Shown: in pieces, positions 34,781 to 43,911 of the stretch
Position numbering within the stretch: position 1 is the first letter of the stretch
Layout: each line of letters begins with the position of its first letter
Origin: Pseudomonas sp. CCC3.1
GTDB taxonomy: Bacteria; Pseudomonadota; Gammaproteobacteria; Pseudomonadales; Pseudomonadaceae
Assembly (NCBI RefSeq): GCF_034347405.1
Contig: NZ_CP133778.1
Coordinates: 2,728,001 to 2,792,000 of the forward strand
Direction: 5' to 3'
DNA length: 64,000 nt
Notes under the pieces: model-generated
The model's database searches: none
What the model saw: the letters and a program-made list of their open reading frames with translations, nothing else
What the model was told of the DNA's origin: nothing
Made by a program: the position numbers and the translations under genes

Positions 34781-35671
34781 TTACTGCTGACCGACCGAGA
34801 AGTCGTGGCCCCACAGACTGACTCGGGTGAATTCAAAAGCGCTGTGGTCTTGCCAATCCACCAGCAAGCCGCCGTAGCCGTACTCCAGGTCAAAACCTGA
34901 AGGGGTTTTCATGTAGAACGAGGTCATCTGGTCGTTCAGATGCTGGCCCAGCGTGGCGGACAGCGGCACGTTGTGTGCGATGCGCCGGTCGTGGGCGCGT
35001 CCGACTTCGGTCATCGACTCGACTTCGACCATCACGTGCACACAGCCTGACGGCACCGGGTATTCGGCCAGTGCCAGGCTGTGGTGGCGGCTGTTTTTGC
35101 AGTGCAAAAAGTGGATACGAATCGGTGGCGCTGACGGGTCCGGACGGAAGTTGAAGATGTCCGACAGTTCAAAGCCCAGTACATCTTTGGCAAACGCCAG
35201 GGTGGCATCGAAATGTGGCGCAGGCAGCACGGTGTGGCCCAGGCCCATGTCGCCGGTGACAAAACCCGGCACGCCCTGCGGCGAAACGAAAGGCTGGCAA
35301 TCGGAGCGATGGCCCCAGCTCAGCTCGTGGTGGTTACCCGACGGATCAGTGACATGCAGCAGGGCTTGCACTCCACGCTGATCGCATTGCTCGGGGGTGC
35401 CGAGGTGCCAGTTCACATCGGCTTGATCGAGGGTTTCGATAGCGGCATCAAAGGCCTTTTCGTTGGCCAGTTCCCAGCCGGAGGCCAGGTAACGCGACTC
35501 GCCGCCGGGGACCACCAGCATGCGAAACGGGCGCTCGTCCATCTTCACGTACAACCCGCCAGAGGGGGCTGTAGCGACCATCATCCCGAGTACGTCTTCG
35601 GCATAACGCTGCCACTGGACCGGGTCGCTGGACTCTGCAACGAAGTAGCTCAAACCACGAATGTCGATCAT
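34781..35671 (-). CDS. type I extradiol ring-cleavage dioxygenase (BphC/HsaC family)
   Basis: 296 residues, two VOC domains. Fe(II) ligands align with BphC: His146 (GLGHTVLP), His212 (CVHVMVEV) and Glu263 (DLEYGYGG); the active-site His pair RHHSLAL is at 196-197. It cleaves a catechol next to the hydroxyls. Neighbouring ipdAB favours an HsaC-like role on a secosteroid or terpenoid catechol. First gene of the operon, GAGGAG before the ATG; a conserved 19-bp motif lies 64 bp upstream. The matching ring-fission hydrolase is at 49430-50257. Confidence 0.88.
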   Translation of the reverse strand: MIDIRGLSYFVAESSDPVQWQRYAEDVLGMMVATAPSGGLYVKMDERPFRMLVVPGGESRYLASGWELANEKAFDAAIETLDQADVNWHLGTPEQCDQRGVQALLHVTDPSGNHHELSWGHRSDCQPFVSPQGVPGFVTGDMGLGHTVLPAPHFDATLAFAKDVLGFELSDIFNFRPDPSAPPIRIHFLHCKNSRHHSLALAEYPVPSGCVHVMVEVESMTEVGRAHDRRIAHNVPLSATLGQHLNDQMTSFYMKTPSGFDLEYGYGGLLVDWQDHSAFEFTRVSLWGHDFSVGQQ

Positions 35672-35734
35672 GCCTGCTCCTCAATGCCTGTATTTATTGG
35701 CTGAGGGCAGTATGGGAAGTCAGGAGGCGGGACT

Positions 35735-35753
35735 CATCGTCCGTTGAGACTAA
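35735..35753 (-). promoter_or_regulatory. candidate island operator, copy B
   Basis: Read towards the dioxygenase gene the sequence is TTAGTCTCAACGGACGATG, ending 64 bases before its ATG. It matches 18 of 19 positions with the copy at 46183-46201 and 16 of 19 with the copy at 48002-48020. All three have the same orientation relative to the gene they precede. Confidence 0.6.
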
Positions 35754-35777
35754 AGGGCGAAGCTTAAATAAAAAGCA

Positions 35778-35841
35778 GTAGGAGCGAGCTGCCTCGCGAT
35801 CTTTTAAAGATCAAAAGATCGCGAGGCAAGCTCGCTCCTAC
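35778..35841. repeat. REP-type palindromic element
   Basis: A 64-base hairpin: GTAGGAGCGAGCTGCCTCGC and its near-complement meet around TCTTTTAAAGATCAAAAGA. It sits between the dioxygenase promoter and the DUF35-MaoC gene end. The same element recurs at 52536-52602. Confidence 0.85.
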
Positions 35842-35857
35842 AGGTCCGTGGTGTGAG

Positions 35858-36793
35858 TTACATATACAAAATCACCAGCTCATTGATCACGGACGGGCGC
35901 TCATTGCCCAGTACGTGGGTGTTGAGCTCCAGGGTCAGTTGGGTGCCGCTTTTGACCCGTTCCACACGCTTGACCCGTGCCCGCGCATGAATCGTCGACC
36001 CGGCCGGTACCGGCGCCGGGAAGCGCAATCGATCCGAACCGTAATTGACCATGTTGCTGAATCCGGTGATTTCATAACCCAGTTGCAGCTGCATGCGCGA
36101 TTGCAGAATCTGCACCAGCGCGCCGTGGGCAATGGTGCCGCCAAACGGGCTTTGCTTGCGCGCTCGCTCAGGGTCGGTGTGAATCCAGTAATCGTCCCCC
36201 GACAAGTGAGCGAATGCGTCAATCAACGCCTGATCGACCACCACTTGATTGCTCCACGGGCTGAATGTGTCGCTCACCAGCGACTGTAAGGCCGCCTCGT
36301 CATCCAATGAAATCTGCCGCACCGGCACGGCTTCGATCACGGGTGGCTGCTCAACCATTAGCTTTTTCAACTGCGCAGGGTCTTTGTCCAGCCCGGTAAA
36401 GCGCAGCAGGCGCGTGCCCTTGGCATCGACCTCGGCAAAGACCGGCTGCAAGCGCATGCCAATTTTTACTTCAGATTCGTCAAGGCCCACCAGGTTGCTA
36501 TTGATGCGTACCCCTTGATCCAGTTCGATCACCGCCAGTAGTTGCGGCATTTCATCGGCAAAGTCCGGCAAGGTCGGGATGCGCGTCACGGTGAAGCTGT
36601 ACAGACTCGCCCCGCCGCTGACTTCACGCCAGGTCAGCGCGTGGGCAAAACACTGCGGGCAATGCCGACGCGGGTAAAACACCCAGTCACTGCACTGGTT
36701 GCATTGCTGAATCAGCAGGCGTTCCGCTTTCAAGCCTTCCCAGAACGGTGCAGAAATCTCGGTCGGGACCGGCATTGGTTTGTTATTCGACAT
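35858..36793 (-). CDS. DUF35 (Zn-ribbon/OB-fold) - MaoC dehydratase fusion
   Basis: 311 residues. The N-terminal DUF35 part starts with APFWEGLKAERLLIQQCNQC and a zinc ribbon of two CxxC pairs, then an OB-fold to about residue 135. The C-terminal half is a MaoC-like hot-dog hydratase (DDYWIHTDPERARKQSPFGG, then IAHGALVQIL with catalytic Asp and His). In steroid side-chain catabolism, ChsH2's DUF35 domain binds the thiolase-like aldolase Ltp2; here the partner thiolase gene lies 5 bp upstream. A hydratase-aldolase complex that removes a side chain as an acyl-CoA is the natural reading. Confidence 0.85.
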   Translation of the reverse strand: MSNNKPMPVPTEISAPFWEGLKAERLLIQQCNQCSDWVFYPRRHCPQCFAHALTWREVSGGASLYSFTVTRIPTLPDFADEMPQLLAVIELDQGVRINSNLVGLDESEVKIGMRLQPVFAEVDAKGTRLLRFTGLDKDPAQLKKLMVEQPPVIEAVPVRQISLDDEAALQSLVSDTFSPWSNQVVVDQALIDAFAHLSGDDYWIHTDPERARKQSPFGGTIAHGALVQILQSRMQLQLGYEITGFSNMVNYGSDRLRFPAPVPAGSTIHARARVKRVERVKSGTQLTLELNTHVLGNERPSVINELVILYM

Positions 36794-36798
36794 TGGAT

Positions 36799-38010
36799 TT
36801 ATGCTCCCTGAAGTATCAACGCGCCCTGCTCACTCATCACCCCACCGGTGCCTGAGACGTACACCGTGTCGCAACGCGAAAGCTGTCGCTCACCCGCGGC
36901 TCCGGCGATTTGGGTCACGGCTTCGATGACTTGTGACATGCCGCCCGCCGCGCCCGCCTGACCAAAGCTCAGTTGGCCACCGTGGGTGTTCATCGGGAAG
37001 TCGCCACGCCAGGTCAGGTCGTGCTCGCGCACAAAGCTCATGCCTTCACCCTTGCCACAGAAACCGGCGTCTTCCAGGGTCAGCAAGGCAGTGATGGTGT
37101 AGCAGTCGTAGATCTGTGCGGCATCCACATCGCTGGGCTTGAGCCCGGCCATGTTGAATGCCCGTTGCGACGCAGGACCAATCGGCGTGTGCACCATGTC
37201 GGCAGCATACGACGGTGATTTGAAGGCCAGGTGCTCGCCAAAGCCGGTGATGTAGGACGGACGCTTGCGCGCACGGGCGGCGACTTCTTTGGAGGCGATA
37301 ATCAGTGCCGCGCCACCGGCCACCGGCATGACGATTTCCAGGACATGCAGCGGGTCAGCCACTTTTTTGCTGGCCAGTACTTGCTCGATGGTCAACGGCT
37401 GGCCATAGAACATGGCTTGCGGGTTGTACTGGGCATTGGTGCGCTGATCGACGGCGATTTTCGCCAGCGCCCGCGGGTCGTAGCCAAATTGCGCGGCGTA
37501 ACGCTGAGCGATCATGGCGTAACCGGTGTTCTGGCCCATGTGGCCGTAGGGCAAGTCGAACTCGGCCTCGGGGGCGCCAAACGCAGTGCTGTGACCGCCA
37601 AAGCGCATGGCCCGGGCCATCCAGCTCGGGTCTTCGTCCGGCCCCATGGGCGCCATGCGCGCTGGCAAAACGCAGAGTACGGCCTGGCACAAGCCCAGCT
37701 CAATGGCCGCCGCAGCGCGCCAGACCATTCCCACCGAGGTACAACCGCCAAGGTCGACGACCTCGGCAAAGTTAAGGCGCAAGCCCAGGTATTCAGCCGC
37801 CATAGCGGGCACGAATACCGAGGCTTCATGAAAGTGCGGACCGTTGATGACCAGCCCGTCGAGATCAGACGCTTGCAGGCCTGCATCACGCAACGCCTGC
37901 GCGGCCAGGTCTGCCACCTGTTCCAGATGGAACATACGGGGGGCCGTGGCATATTTTTCAGGTGTGTACTGTGCGCTGCCGACAATGGCCGCGTGACCTT
38001 TAAGACCCAT
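36799..38010 (-). CDS. SCP-x/Ltp2-type thiolase-like protein (probable retro-aldolase)
   Basis: 403 residues from the ATG at 38010 with GAGAGA upstream. Thiolase superfamily: DLGGCTSVGMVWRAAAAIEL, AAQIYDCYTITALLTLEDAG and NTHGGQLSFGQAGAAGG. The usual C-terminal GHP is replaced by GQA, as in SCP-x/Ltp2-like enzymes that cleave beta-hydroxy CoA thioesters or have lost thiolysis, and YDCYT retains the Tyr pair region. Coupled to the DUF35-MaoC gene. The substrate is presumably a polycyclic acyl-CoA. Confidence 0.85.
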   Translation of the reverse strand: MGLKGHAAIVGSAQYTPEKYATAPRMFHLEQVADLAAQALRDAGLQASDLDGLVINGPHFHEASVFVPAMAAEYLGLRLNFAEVVDLGGCTSVGMVWRAAAAIELGLCQAVLCVLPARMAPMGPDEDPSWMARAMRFGGHSTAFGAPEAEFDLPYGHMGQNTGYAMIAQRYAAQFGYDPRALAKIAVDQRTNAQYNPQAMFYGQPLTIEQVLASKKVADPLHVLEIVMPVAGGAALIIASKEVAARARKRPSYITGFGEHLAFKSPSYAADMVHTPIGPASQRAFNMAGLKPSDVDAAQIYDCYTITALLTLEDAGFCGKGEGMSFVREHDLTWRGDFPMNTHGGQLSFGQAGAAGGMSQVIEAVTQIAGAAGERQLSRCDTVYVSGTGGVMSEQGALILQGA

Positions 38011-38048
38011 GTGGTTTTCTCTCTCTAAAAATGTGAACCCAATCTCCT

Positions 38049-38133
38049 GTGGGAGCTGGCTTGCCTGCGATGGCATTGGCGCCTGATTGCTGACACATCG
38101 CGTCGCCTGTATCGCTGGCAAGCCAGCTCCCAC
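38049..38133. repeat. REP pair (GTGGGAGCTGGCTTGCC type)
   Basis: GTGGGAGCTGGCTTGCCTGC at the left and GCTGGCAAGCCAGCTCCCAC at the right form an inverted pair around a 45-base middle. It fills the gap between the thiolase gene and the porin gene and may stabilise or attenuate the transcript. Confidence 0.85.
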
Positions 38134-38148
38134 GTGGTTTGTGCAAGG

Positions 38149-39810
38149 CTAGAAGGTGTATTTCATCGAGAACGTGGCGTAGTCACGATCTGCCAGCGGG
38201 CGGTAGATCGGGTCCGGCGAGCCCAGGTACGCGATGTATTTGAACGACATCTCCAGGTTGCTCAGGTACTTGAATGTGGTGCCCGCGCTCAGACGGCGGT
38301 CCCCGGCAACCCCGGCAATGGTCCCGGACATCGGCGCCGCACCGCTGAACACGTTGGAAAAGGTGAATGGAACCTCAAGGTCCCAGCCGGTAAACACCCC
38401 CGGATAACTGAACGAGGCGCCCACGGTATAGGCGCTGGCTGAACGGGTTTTCCAGGCCGTCGAGGTTTTGTAGGTGTAGTCATTCGACGGCTGAATCGCA
38501 CCCGCGTACGGCGGGGCGATGGGCAACCCGAGCAAGTTTGGTGCGCCCGAGACGTCATCCACATCGTCCACACGGACGGTGACAATCTCGCCGGTCAGGG
38601 TGGTCTGACTGGCCCATGGGCGGTCGCCAAGAATGCGCATGGCCGAGAACTGCAATTGCTGGCCCTTGCCACGCGTCGGCACCGGGCCCAAGCCGGTGTT
38701 GACCATCACTGGTGCACCATCGCGGTACGACCACTCACCCCCGAGCTGGTATTCGCCCAGTTTGGTGGTGGCACTGATCCCCGTCAGTTTGATGTCTTCA
38801 AAGTACTTAACCTTGTAGCCGTTGGTGGTGTACGCGTACTGGCCGTTACCCAAAGACAGCGGCGTGTAGCCAACCAGCGCGGTGGCCGGGTTTTTGTCGT
38901 GGTACACCACATGGAACAGCGACAGCTCAATGTCGGTGATCGGACGGAAGCGGATTTGCGCACCCCACTGGCCACTGTTGCGCGGCTCGTCAGTGCCTTG
39001 GTAGAGAATCTTCGAGCCATTGGCGCCGAGAATGAACTCACGCCCCGGCCCAATCACGTCAGACGTCGACAAGTAACTGCCCACTGGCGGCAGTTCGGTC
39101 CCCTTCCACTCGTACTGCACATATCCGCCGAGGGTGATTTGCGGGTTGATCCGGTAAGACGCCGAGAACTGCCCGACCGGCAGCAGCACTTCCTTGACCT
39201 CAACCCCCGGCTGCGCTGCTTTGACTGCATCGGATGGGTTTTGCACGCCGTTGACGCCCGGGTAGTACAGGCTTTCGCCCCACGACTCGATGTGCCGACC
39301 GGCTTTCACGTCGAGCATCGTGTCGTTGTCAAAACGCCAGCCGCCAAACACGTAAGCGTCGAGCAAACGGGTACGGCCACCACTGAAGTAGCGCGTGTCG
39401 CTGCTGAATTCGTCGTTACTCCCGTATTTGTTGACGGTCGAGGGCGAATCGTTGTCGTTGCCGCGGTGGTACACGTCGTCGTAGAAGGTACTGGCCCGTA
39501 CCACTGCGCCATAGTTGTCCTTGCGCAGGATCATCTCGCCCAGCGCGCCCACCCGGTTGGTGGTCAGGCTGTGCTGGTCAAAGTTGCGATTCGGGTCATC
39601 GACGTTGATGCCCATCAGCCGGTCGCTGGGTTTACCCAGGCGCATGCCGATCCCGTAACTGGTGGTAACCGACCAGTCAATGGTGGTGCCGTCAGAGAAC
39701 TCGATGGTATCGCCTGCCCACAACGGGCTGGATACCAGTGCCACAGCGACTGCCAGACCCGTGGCCTGGAAGGTGTGCGCAGGACATTTATTGTTGTTTT
39801 TATTGATCAC
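38149..39810 (-). CDS. DUF1302 outer-membrane protein
   Basis: 553 residues from a GTG at 39810 (AGGAG 7 bases upstream). A signal peptide ends at VSSPLWA. The mature protein starts DTIEFSDGTTIDWSVTTSYG, and MKAGRHIESWGESLY-like (DVKAGRHIESWGESL) and YVQYEWKGTELPPVGSYLS are DUF1302 hallmarks. It ends in an outer-membrane type aromatic terminus (FSMKYTF). DUF1302 proteins recur in clusters for steroids and other hydrophobic aromatics and probably act in uptake. A 5' extension to 39864 lacks support. Confidence 0.88.
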   Translation of the reverse strand: MINKNNNKCPAHTFQATGLAVAVALVSSPLWAGDTIEFSDGTTIDWSVTTSYGIGMRLGKPSDRLMGINVDDPNRNFDQHSLTTNRVGALGEMILRKDNYGAVVRASTFYDDVYHRGNDNDSPSTVNKYGSNDEFSSDTRYFSGGRTRLLDAYVFGGWRFDNDTMLDVKAGRHIESWGESLYYPGVNGVQNPSDAVKAAQPGVEVKEVLLPVGQFSASYRINPQITLGGYVQYEWKGTELPPVGSYLSTSDVIGPGREFILGANGSKILYQGTDEPRNSGQWGAQIRFRPITDIELSLFHVVYHDKNPATALVGYTPLSLGNGQYAYTTNGYKVKYFEDIKLTGISATTKLGEYQLGGEWSYRDGAPVMVNTGLGPVPTRGKGQQLQFSAMRILGDRPWASQTTLTGEIVTVRVDDVDDVSGAPNLLGLPIAPPYAGAIQPSNDYTYKTSTAWKTRSASAYTVGASFSYPGVFTGWDLEVPFTFSNVFSGAAPMSGTIAGVAGDRRLSAGTTFKYLSNLEMSFKYIAYLGSPDPIYRPLADRDYATFSMKYTF

Positions 39811-39891
39811 TCTGCCTCTCCTGATGTGCGACCCGGTGGCCGCCTCGATGGGTTCAAGCGTCATTGCGTTGTGTGGCGCATGCAGCCCGAC

Positions 39892-40977
39892 TCAAATCAA
39901 CTCAAGCGGGTTGAACTTCGCGACTCCTGTCGGGGCTGTCCGATAGCGGTGCAGCCCTCCTTGCTCCTCACGAACGAGCGCCCCCTCGGCCATGAGGTAG
40001 TTGGCATGGGCCAACGTTTCGCCAACGGCCATCAGTTCGTCAAAACGCCCTGACAGCTTTTTAAACAGCACCGCCATCATCTCCAGCGCCGTGCGCGGCT
40101 CTGCGCAGGCATCGAGCAACTGCTGCAAATGAGCACGATGGTGGTCTCGCAGTTGATCCAGGCGCAGGTGCAAATTGAAGAACGGTCGTTCATGGGCAGG
40201 CAGCACCAGCACGGTGTCGGGGATCACCCGCAGCCGTTCGATAGAGTCCAGCCAGTCGTGCAGCGGATTCGCCGCGGGTTCGGTCACGTACACCGCAATG
40301 GTTGAGGTAATGCGTGGCAACACCTGGTCGCCCGAAATCAGCAAGCCGTCATCCGCCGCGTACAGGCACGCGTGCTCCGGCGAGTGACCGTTACCCATCA
40401 CCACCTGCCAGCGCCGACCGCCAATGATCAGTTCGCTGCCATGGCGCAAACGGACAAACCCGGCAGGCGACTGCGGCCTGAAGTGTTCGCCCTGAATCAG
40501 TGGCAGCAGCGAGGTTGCGCGCTCGGCAGTGAACCCGGCCTTCAGGTAAAAATCGAGAAACGCCCAGTCCGGCGTCGCCGCCATCGGCGGGCCGTGGTGC
40601 AGCGCGTCAAACTCGCCCAAGGTCATCAGCAGCGGGCAACGAAAGCGCTCCGTCAGCCACCCGCTGACGCCAGCGTGATCGCTGTGAAAGTGCGTGCAAA
40701 TCACCGCTTTGAGCGGCAAACCGGCGAACACGTCGACAAAGACCTGTTCCCAGACCGCCCGGCACTGATCGCTGTTGAGGCCGGTGTCCACCGCCACCCA
40801 GCCGTCGCCATGACGCAGCAAATACAGATTGATATGGTCCAGCCCGAACGGCAGTGGCATGCGCAGCCACAGCACGCCCTCGGCCACCTCTTGCACCTGC
40901 CCGTTGGCCGGTGCTTGCGGCCAGGGGTAACGCAGGCCGTCGCGCCATTCATGCCCTTGAGCGTCGAGGTCACTCAT
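39892..40977 (-). CDS. metallo-beta-lactamase fold hydrolase
   Basis: 361 residues from ATG 40977 (another in-frame ATG at 40983 is possible). Zinc motif THFHSDHAG (HxHxDH), then GNGHSPEHACLY and SGDQVLPRIT supply the remaining ligands. The glyoxalase-II-like subgroup with a C-terminal helical domain hydrolyses thioesters or lactones, so CoA-ester or lactone hydrolysis within the pathway is plausible. Starts just inside the acyl-CoA ligase stop (8-base overlap), so translationally coupled. Confidence 0.85.
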   Translation of the reverse strand: MSDLDAQGHEWRDGLRYPWPQAPANGQVQEVAEGVLWLRMPLPFGLDHINLYLLRHGDGWVAVDTGLNSDQCRAVWEQVFVDVFAGLPLKAVICTHFHSDHAGVSGWLTERFRCPLLMTLGEFDALHHGPPMAATPDWAFLDFYLKAGFTAERATSLLPLIQGEHFRPQSPAGFVRLRHGSELIIGGRRWQVVMGNGHSPEHACLYAADDGLLISGDQVLPRITSTIAVYVTEPAANPLHDWLDSIERLRVIPDTVLVLPAHERPFFNLHLRLDQLRDHHRAHLQQLLDACAEPRTALEMMAVLFKKLSGRFDELMAVGETLAHANYLMAEGALVREEQGGLHRYRTAPTGVAKFNPLELI

Positions 40978-42832
40978 GGCCATTGCTCGCAAACGGTGGC
41001 AGCCCGGTACGGGCCAGCACCTGCAAGGAATACGGCTGGTAGGTACGGGTGCTTTCATCGCGCACAAACAGCGGGTCATCAAACAACTGCGGCGCGTAAC
41101 CCTGACGCTGCAAATCGACCTTGCGCAGTTTGAAGGTGCTGGTCAGGTCGGCGGCCGCCGACACCCGCACAAACATCGGTGCGGCGTAACGCGGCAAGCG
41201 CGCTTCGGTCAGTTCATAAAAGGCCTGCGGGTCAAACACCTGCCCGGCCTGCATCAGCACCGCTGCCATCCCGATCCGGCCTTCGTGCTCCGGCACTTGC
41301 ACGCCATACACGTTGATCAGTTCAAGCCCCGGCAGGTCACTCAGGGTATCGGCCACTTCCAGGGTCGAGACGTTTTCACTCTTCCAGCGAAAGGTGTCGC
41401 CAATTCGGTCGACAAAATAGAAGTAGCCGTCGTCGTCATAGCGCAGCAGATCGCCCGAACTCCAATAGGCGTCGCCCTGTTCAAAGACATTGCGGCGGAT
41501 CTTGCTTTGCGTGGCCTCGGCGCTGGTGTAACCCTCAAAACGCCCGCCGCCAATCTGCGGGTGATTGATGATGAAACCCATCGCTTCGCCCACTTCGCCT
41601 GGCTCGCAGCGCTGATAGAAGCCGTTTTCATCCCTCGGATGGCTGTCCGTTTCAACGTCGTAACGCACCAGTCGCAGGTTGGTCCGATTCCAGTCCGGCA
41701 CCCGGCCACACGAGCCGATGTAGTTGTCGACGTTGATCAGGTTGGCATTGGACTCTGTAGAGCCCCAGCCCTCAAACACGCGCACCGGGCCAAAACGATC
41801 CAGCCAGCGCTGCCACGATTCCGGCGTCAGGCCCGCGCCGAGCATGTAGCGCAAGCTGTGCTCGCGCTCACCGGCCACCACTGGCTGGTTGAGCAGGTAA
41901 CGGCAGATTTCGCCGATGTACTGAAACGCCGTGATGTTATAGCGGCGTATGTCCGGCCAGAACTCGCGCACGCTGAACTTGCGGCGCACCACAATACTGG
42001 CGCCGACGCGCAAGGCCGTGGACGTTACCGAGGTAGCGGCCGCGCCGTGGTACAGCGGCAGGCAGCAATAAAACACGTCATCGCAGGTGGCGCCCAAGGT
42101 GACTTCCATCACATCCCCCGACGACATCCAGCGCATATGGCTGTAGCGCGCCGCTTTTGGCAGGCCAGTGGTGCCCGAGGTAAAGATCAGCAGCGTGGTG
42201 GTTTCGGCAGTAATTGCGGCCCGCACTTCCCGTGGGAACGCGGTGTCCGGTACGCGGGCCATGTGCGCGCCGAGGGTCTGGTCGACGCTCGCCGGGAGCG
42301 TTCCGGAAAACCGATTTTCCGGGTCTTCGATCAGCCACAGCGGCACATCCGGCAGGCCTTCAGTGGCAAGCACATTGCTCAGGCACTCCTCGCCCAGCAC
42401 AATCGCCTTGGCGGCGGTAGAAACGAGCGCATGGGTCAGCGGCTTGCCACTGACCTGGGTATTGATGAACGCCACCACGGCGCCGAGTTTGACCAGACCA
42501 AACCAAGTGAAGAAAAACTGCGGTCGGTTTTCCATGGCAATTGCACACACATCGCCGGGGCGCAGGCCTTTGTCGTAAAACACCTGGGCCATGCGATTGG
42601 CCTGGGCATCGACGTGGGCGTAACTGAAAGACTGACCGCCATAGATCAAAAAGCTGCGCTCGGGATACGTCATCGCCTGTGCTTCAAGCCGATCGGCCAA
42701 GGTGTACAGATCGCCAGGTTTGATCTGTGCACTGGCGACCGAACGCAGGTTGAGCAGCGCCTGGGTGTGCTCACGCGGCACTGGTTGTTGTTTGCCGAGC
42801 GTATCGGGGGTTATTTGCGACATATCGTTCAT
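40970..42832 (-). CDS. acyl-CoA ligase (FadD/FATP-like)
   Basis: 620 residues from the ATG at 42832, which overlaps the oxidoreductase stop (ATGA); GAGG lies 9 bases upstream. AMP-forming motifs: LIFTSGTTGLPKAA, EGWGSTESNAN, YWSSGDLLRYDDDGYFYFVDRIGDTFRWKSENVS. The architecture follows very-long-chain/FATP-type synthetases, the class used to activate sterol and bile-acid side chains (FadD17/19-like) as well as long-chain fatty acids. It is the only CoA ligase in the island and so the presumed entry point. Confidence 0.9.
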   Translation of the reverse strand: MNDMSQITPDTLGKQQPVPREHTQALLNLRSVASAQIKPGDLYTLADRLEAQAMTYPERSFLIYGGQSFSYAHVDAQANRMAQVFYDKGLRPGDVCAIAMENRPQFFFTWFGLVKLGAVVAFINTQVSGKPLTHALVSTAAKAIVLGEECLSNVLATEGLPDVPLWLIEDPENRFSGTLPASVDQTLGAHMARVPDTAFPREVRAAITAETTTLLIFTSGTTGLPKAARYSHMRWMSSGDVMEVTLGATCDDVFYCCLPLYHGAAATSVTSTALRVGASIVVRRKFSVREFWPDIRRYNITAFQYIGEICRYLLNQPVVAGEREHSLRYMLGAGLTPESWQRWLDRFGPVRVFEGWGSTESNANLINVDNYIGSCGRVPDWNRTNLRLVRYDVETDSHPRDENGFYQRCEPGEVGEAMGFIINHPQIGGGRFEGYTSAEATQSKIRRNVFEQGDAYWSSGDLLRYDDDGYFYFVDRIGDTFRWKSENVSTLEVADTLSDLPGLELINVYGVQVPEHEGRIGMAAVLMQAGQVFDPQAFYELTEARLPRYAAPMFVRVSAAADLTSTFKLRKVDLQRQGYAPQLFDDPLFVRDESTRTYQPYSLQVLARTGLPPFASNGHE

Positions 42833-43902
42833 GCGTTCACCGCCTCGCACAGCGGGTAATCGCTGTAGCCTTCAGGGCCTGGGGAGTACAGGGTTTTACG
42901 GTCGAATCGGTCCAGCGGCAGGCCGTGGCGCAAGCGCTCGACCAGGTCCGGGTTGGCAATAAAGTGCCGCGCAAATGACACCGCGTCGCCCTGCCCGGCT
43001 TGCAACGCCGCCTCGGCACTGGCGCCGTCAAAGCCGTCATTCAAAATCAGCCCGCTGCTGCAATGGCGCTGCGCCAGGGCGAAGGCGTCCAGCTCGGCCA
43101 AAGGCGAGCGCATGATGTGGACGTAGGCCAGGTTCAGTGGCTCGGCAGCCCGGCACAACGCCTCGGCGGTGGCCAGCGGGTCAGCGTCGCTGATGTCATT
43201 GAACGGGTTGCCCGGACACAGGCGCAGGCCAACCCGCCCGGCACCAATGGCGGCAGCCATGGCGGCCAGCACGTGCGCCGGGAAGCGCACGCGGTTTTCA
43301 ACGCTGCCACCGTAAGCGTCGTCGCGCAGGTTGCTGCCCGATGCCATGAATTGCATCGGCAGATAGCCGCTGGTGCAGTGCAGCTCAACCCCGTCAAAGC
43401 CTGCTTCGCGGGCGTTCAATGCGGCTTGTCGATAGTCCTCAATCACCAAGGCAATGTCTTGCAACGACAGTGCTTGCGGTTCGTCGGTATCGACCATGCC
43501 TGCGGCATCGGTGTACAGCTGGGTGCATGCCCGCAGCGCCGACGGGGCAACAGTCGCGGCGCCTGCCGGTTTGTTGTACACGCTGGCCGCACGGCCTACG
43601 TGCATCAGTTGCAGCACGATCAGCCCGCCCTCGGCGTGTACCGCTTCGGTCACGGTTTTCCAGGCAGCTATCTGTTCGGCGTTATAAATCGCCGGAGTGC
43701 GGCAATAGCCCAGACCGCTGGCGGAGGGCGCGGTGCCTTCGGCGACGATCAGACCTGCCGAGGCACGCTGGCGGTAATACTCGACCATGTGCGGGGTGGG
43801 TACGCCGTGTTGATCGGCACGGCTGCGGGTCATCGGGGCCATGACAATCCGATTGGCCAGTTGCAGCTCACCCAGGCGCACGGGTTCAAACAAAATGCTC
43901 AT
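42829..43902 (-). CDS. Old Yellow Enzyme family flavin oxidoreductase
   Basis: 357 residues, single-domain OYE: LFEPVRLGELQLANRIVMAP, MTRSRAD, VLQLMHVGRAA, SGSNLRDDAYGGSVENRVRF and FARHFIANPDLVERLR. FMN-dependent reduction of activated alkenes is the family reaction. The substrate-carbonyl pair normally written HGAN or HAAH is HCTS here (FDGVELHCTSGYLPMQF), so the second H-bond donor is changed. GAGGAG before the ATG. It lies between the SnoaL-like gene and the CoA ligase. Confidence 0.88.
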   Translation of the reverse strand: MSILFEPVRLGELQLANRIVMAPMTRSRADQHGVPTPHMVEYYRQRASAGLIVAEGTAPSASGLGYCRTPAIYNAEQIAAWKTVTEAVHAEGGLIVLQLMHVGRAASVYNKPAGAATVAPSALRACTQLYTDAAGMVDTDEPQALSLQDIALVIEDYRQAALNAREAGFDGVELHCTSGYLPMQFMASGSNLRDDAYGGSVENRVRFPAHVLAAMAAAIGAGRVGLRLCPGNPFNDISDADPLATAEALCRAAEPLNLAYVHIMRSPLAELDAFALAQRHCSSGLILNDGFDGASAEAALQAGQGDAVSFARHFIANPDLVERLRHGLPLDRFDRKTLYSPGPEGYSDYPLCEAVNA

Positions 43903-43911
43903 AGTGGCTCC

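Noticed and set aside
38656..40053. 465-codon ORF opposite the DUF1302 gene
   Set aside because: Antisense shadow; the minus strand has a signal peptide and outer-membrane terminus.
40976..42859. 627-codon ORF opposite the acyl-CoA ligase
   Set aside because: The minus strand carries all AMP-ligase motifs; the plus frame is rich in His/Arg/Gln without any domain.
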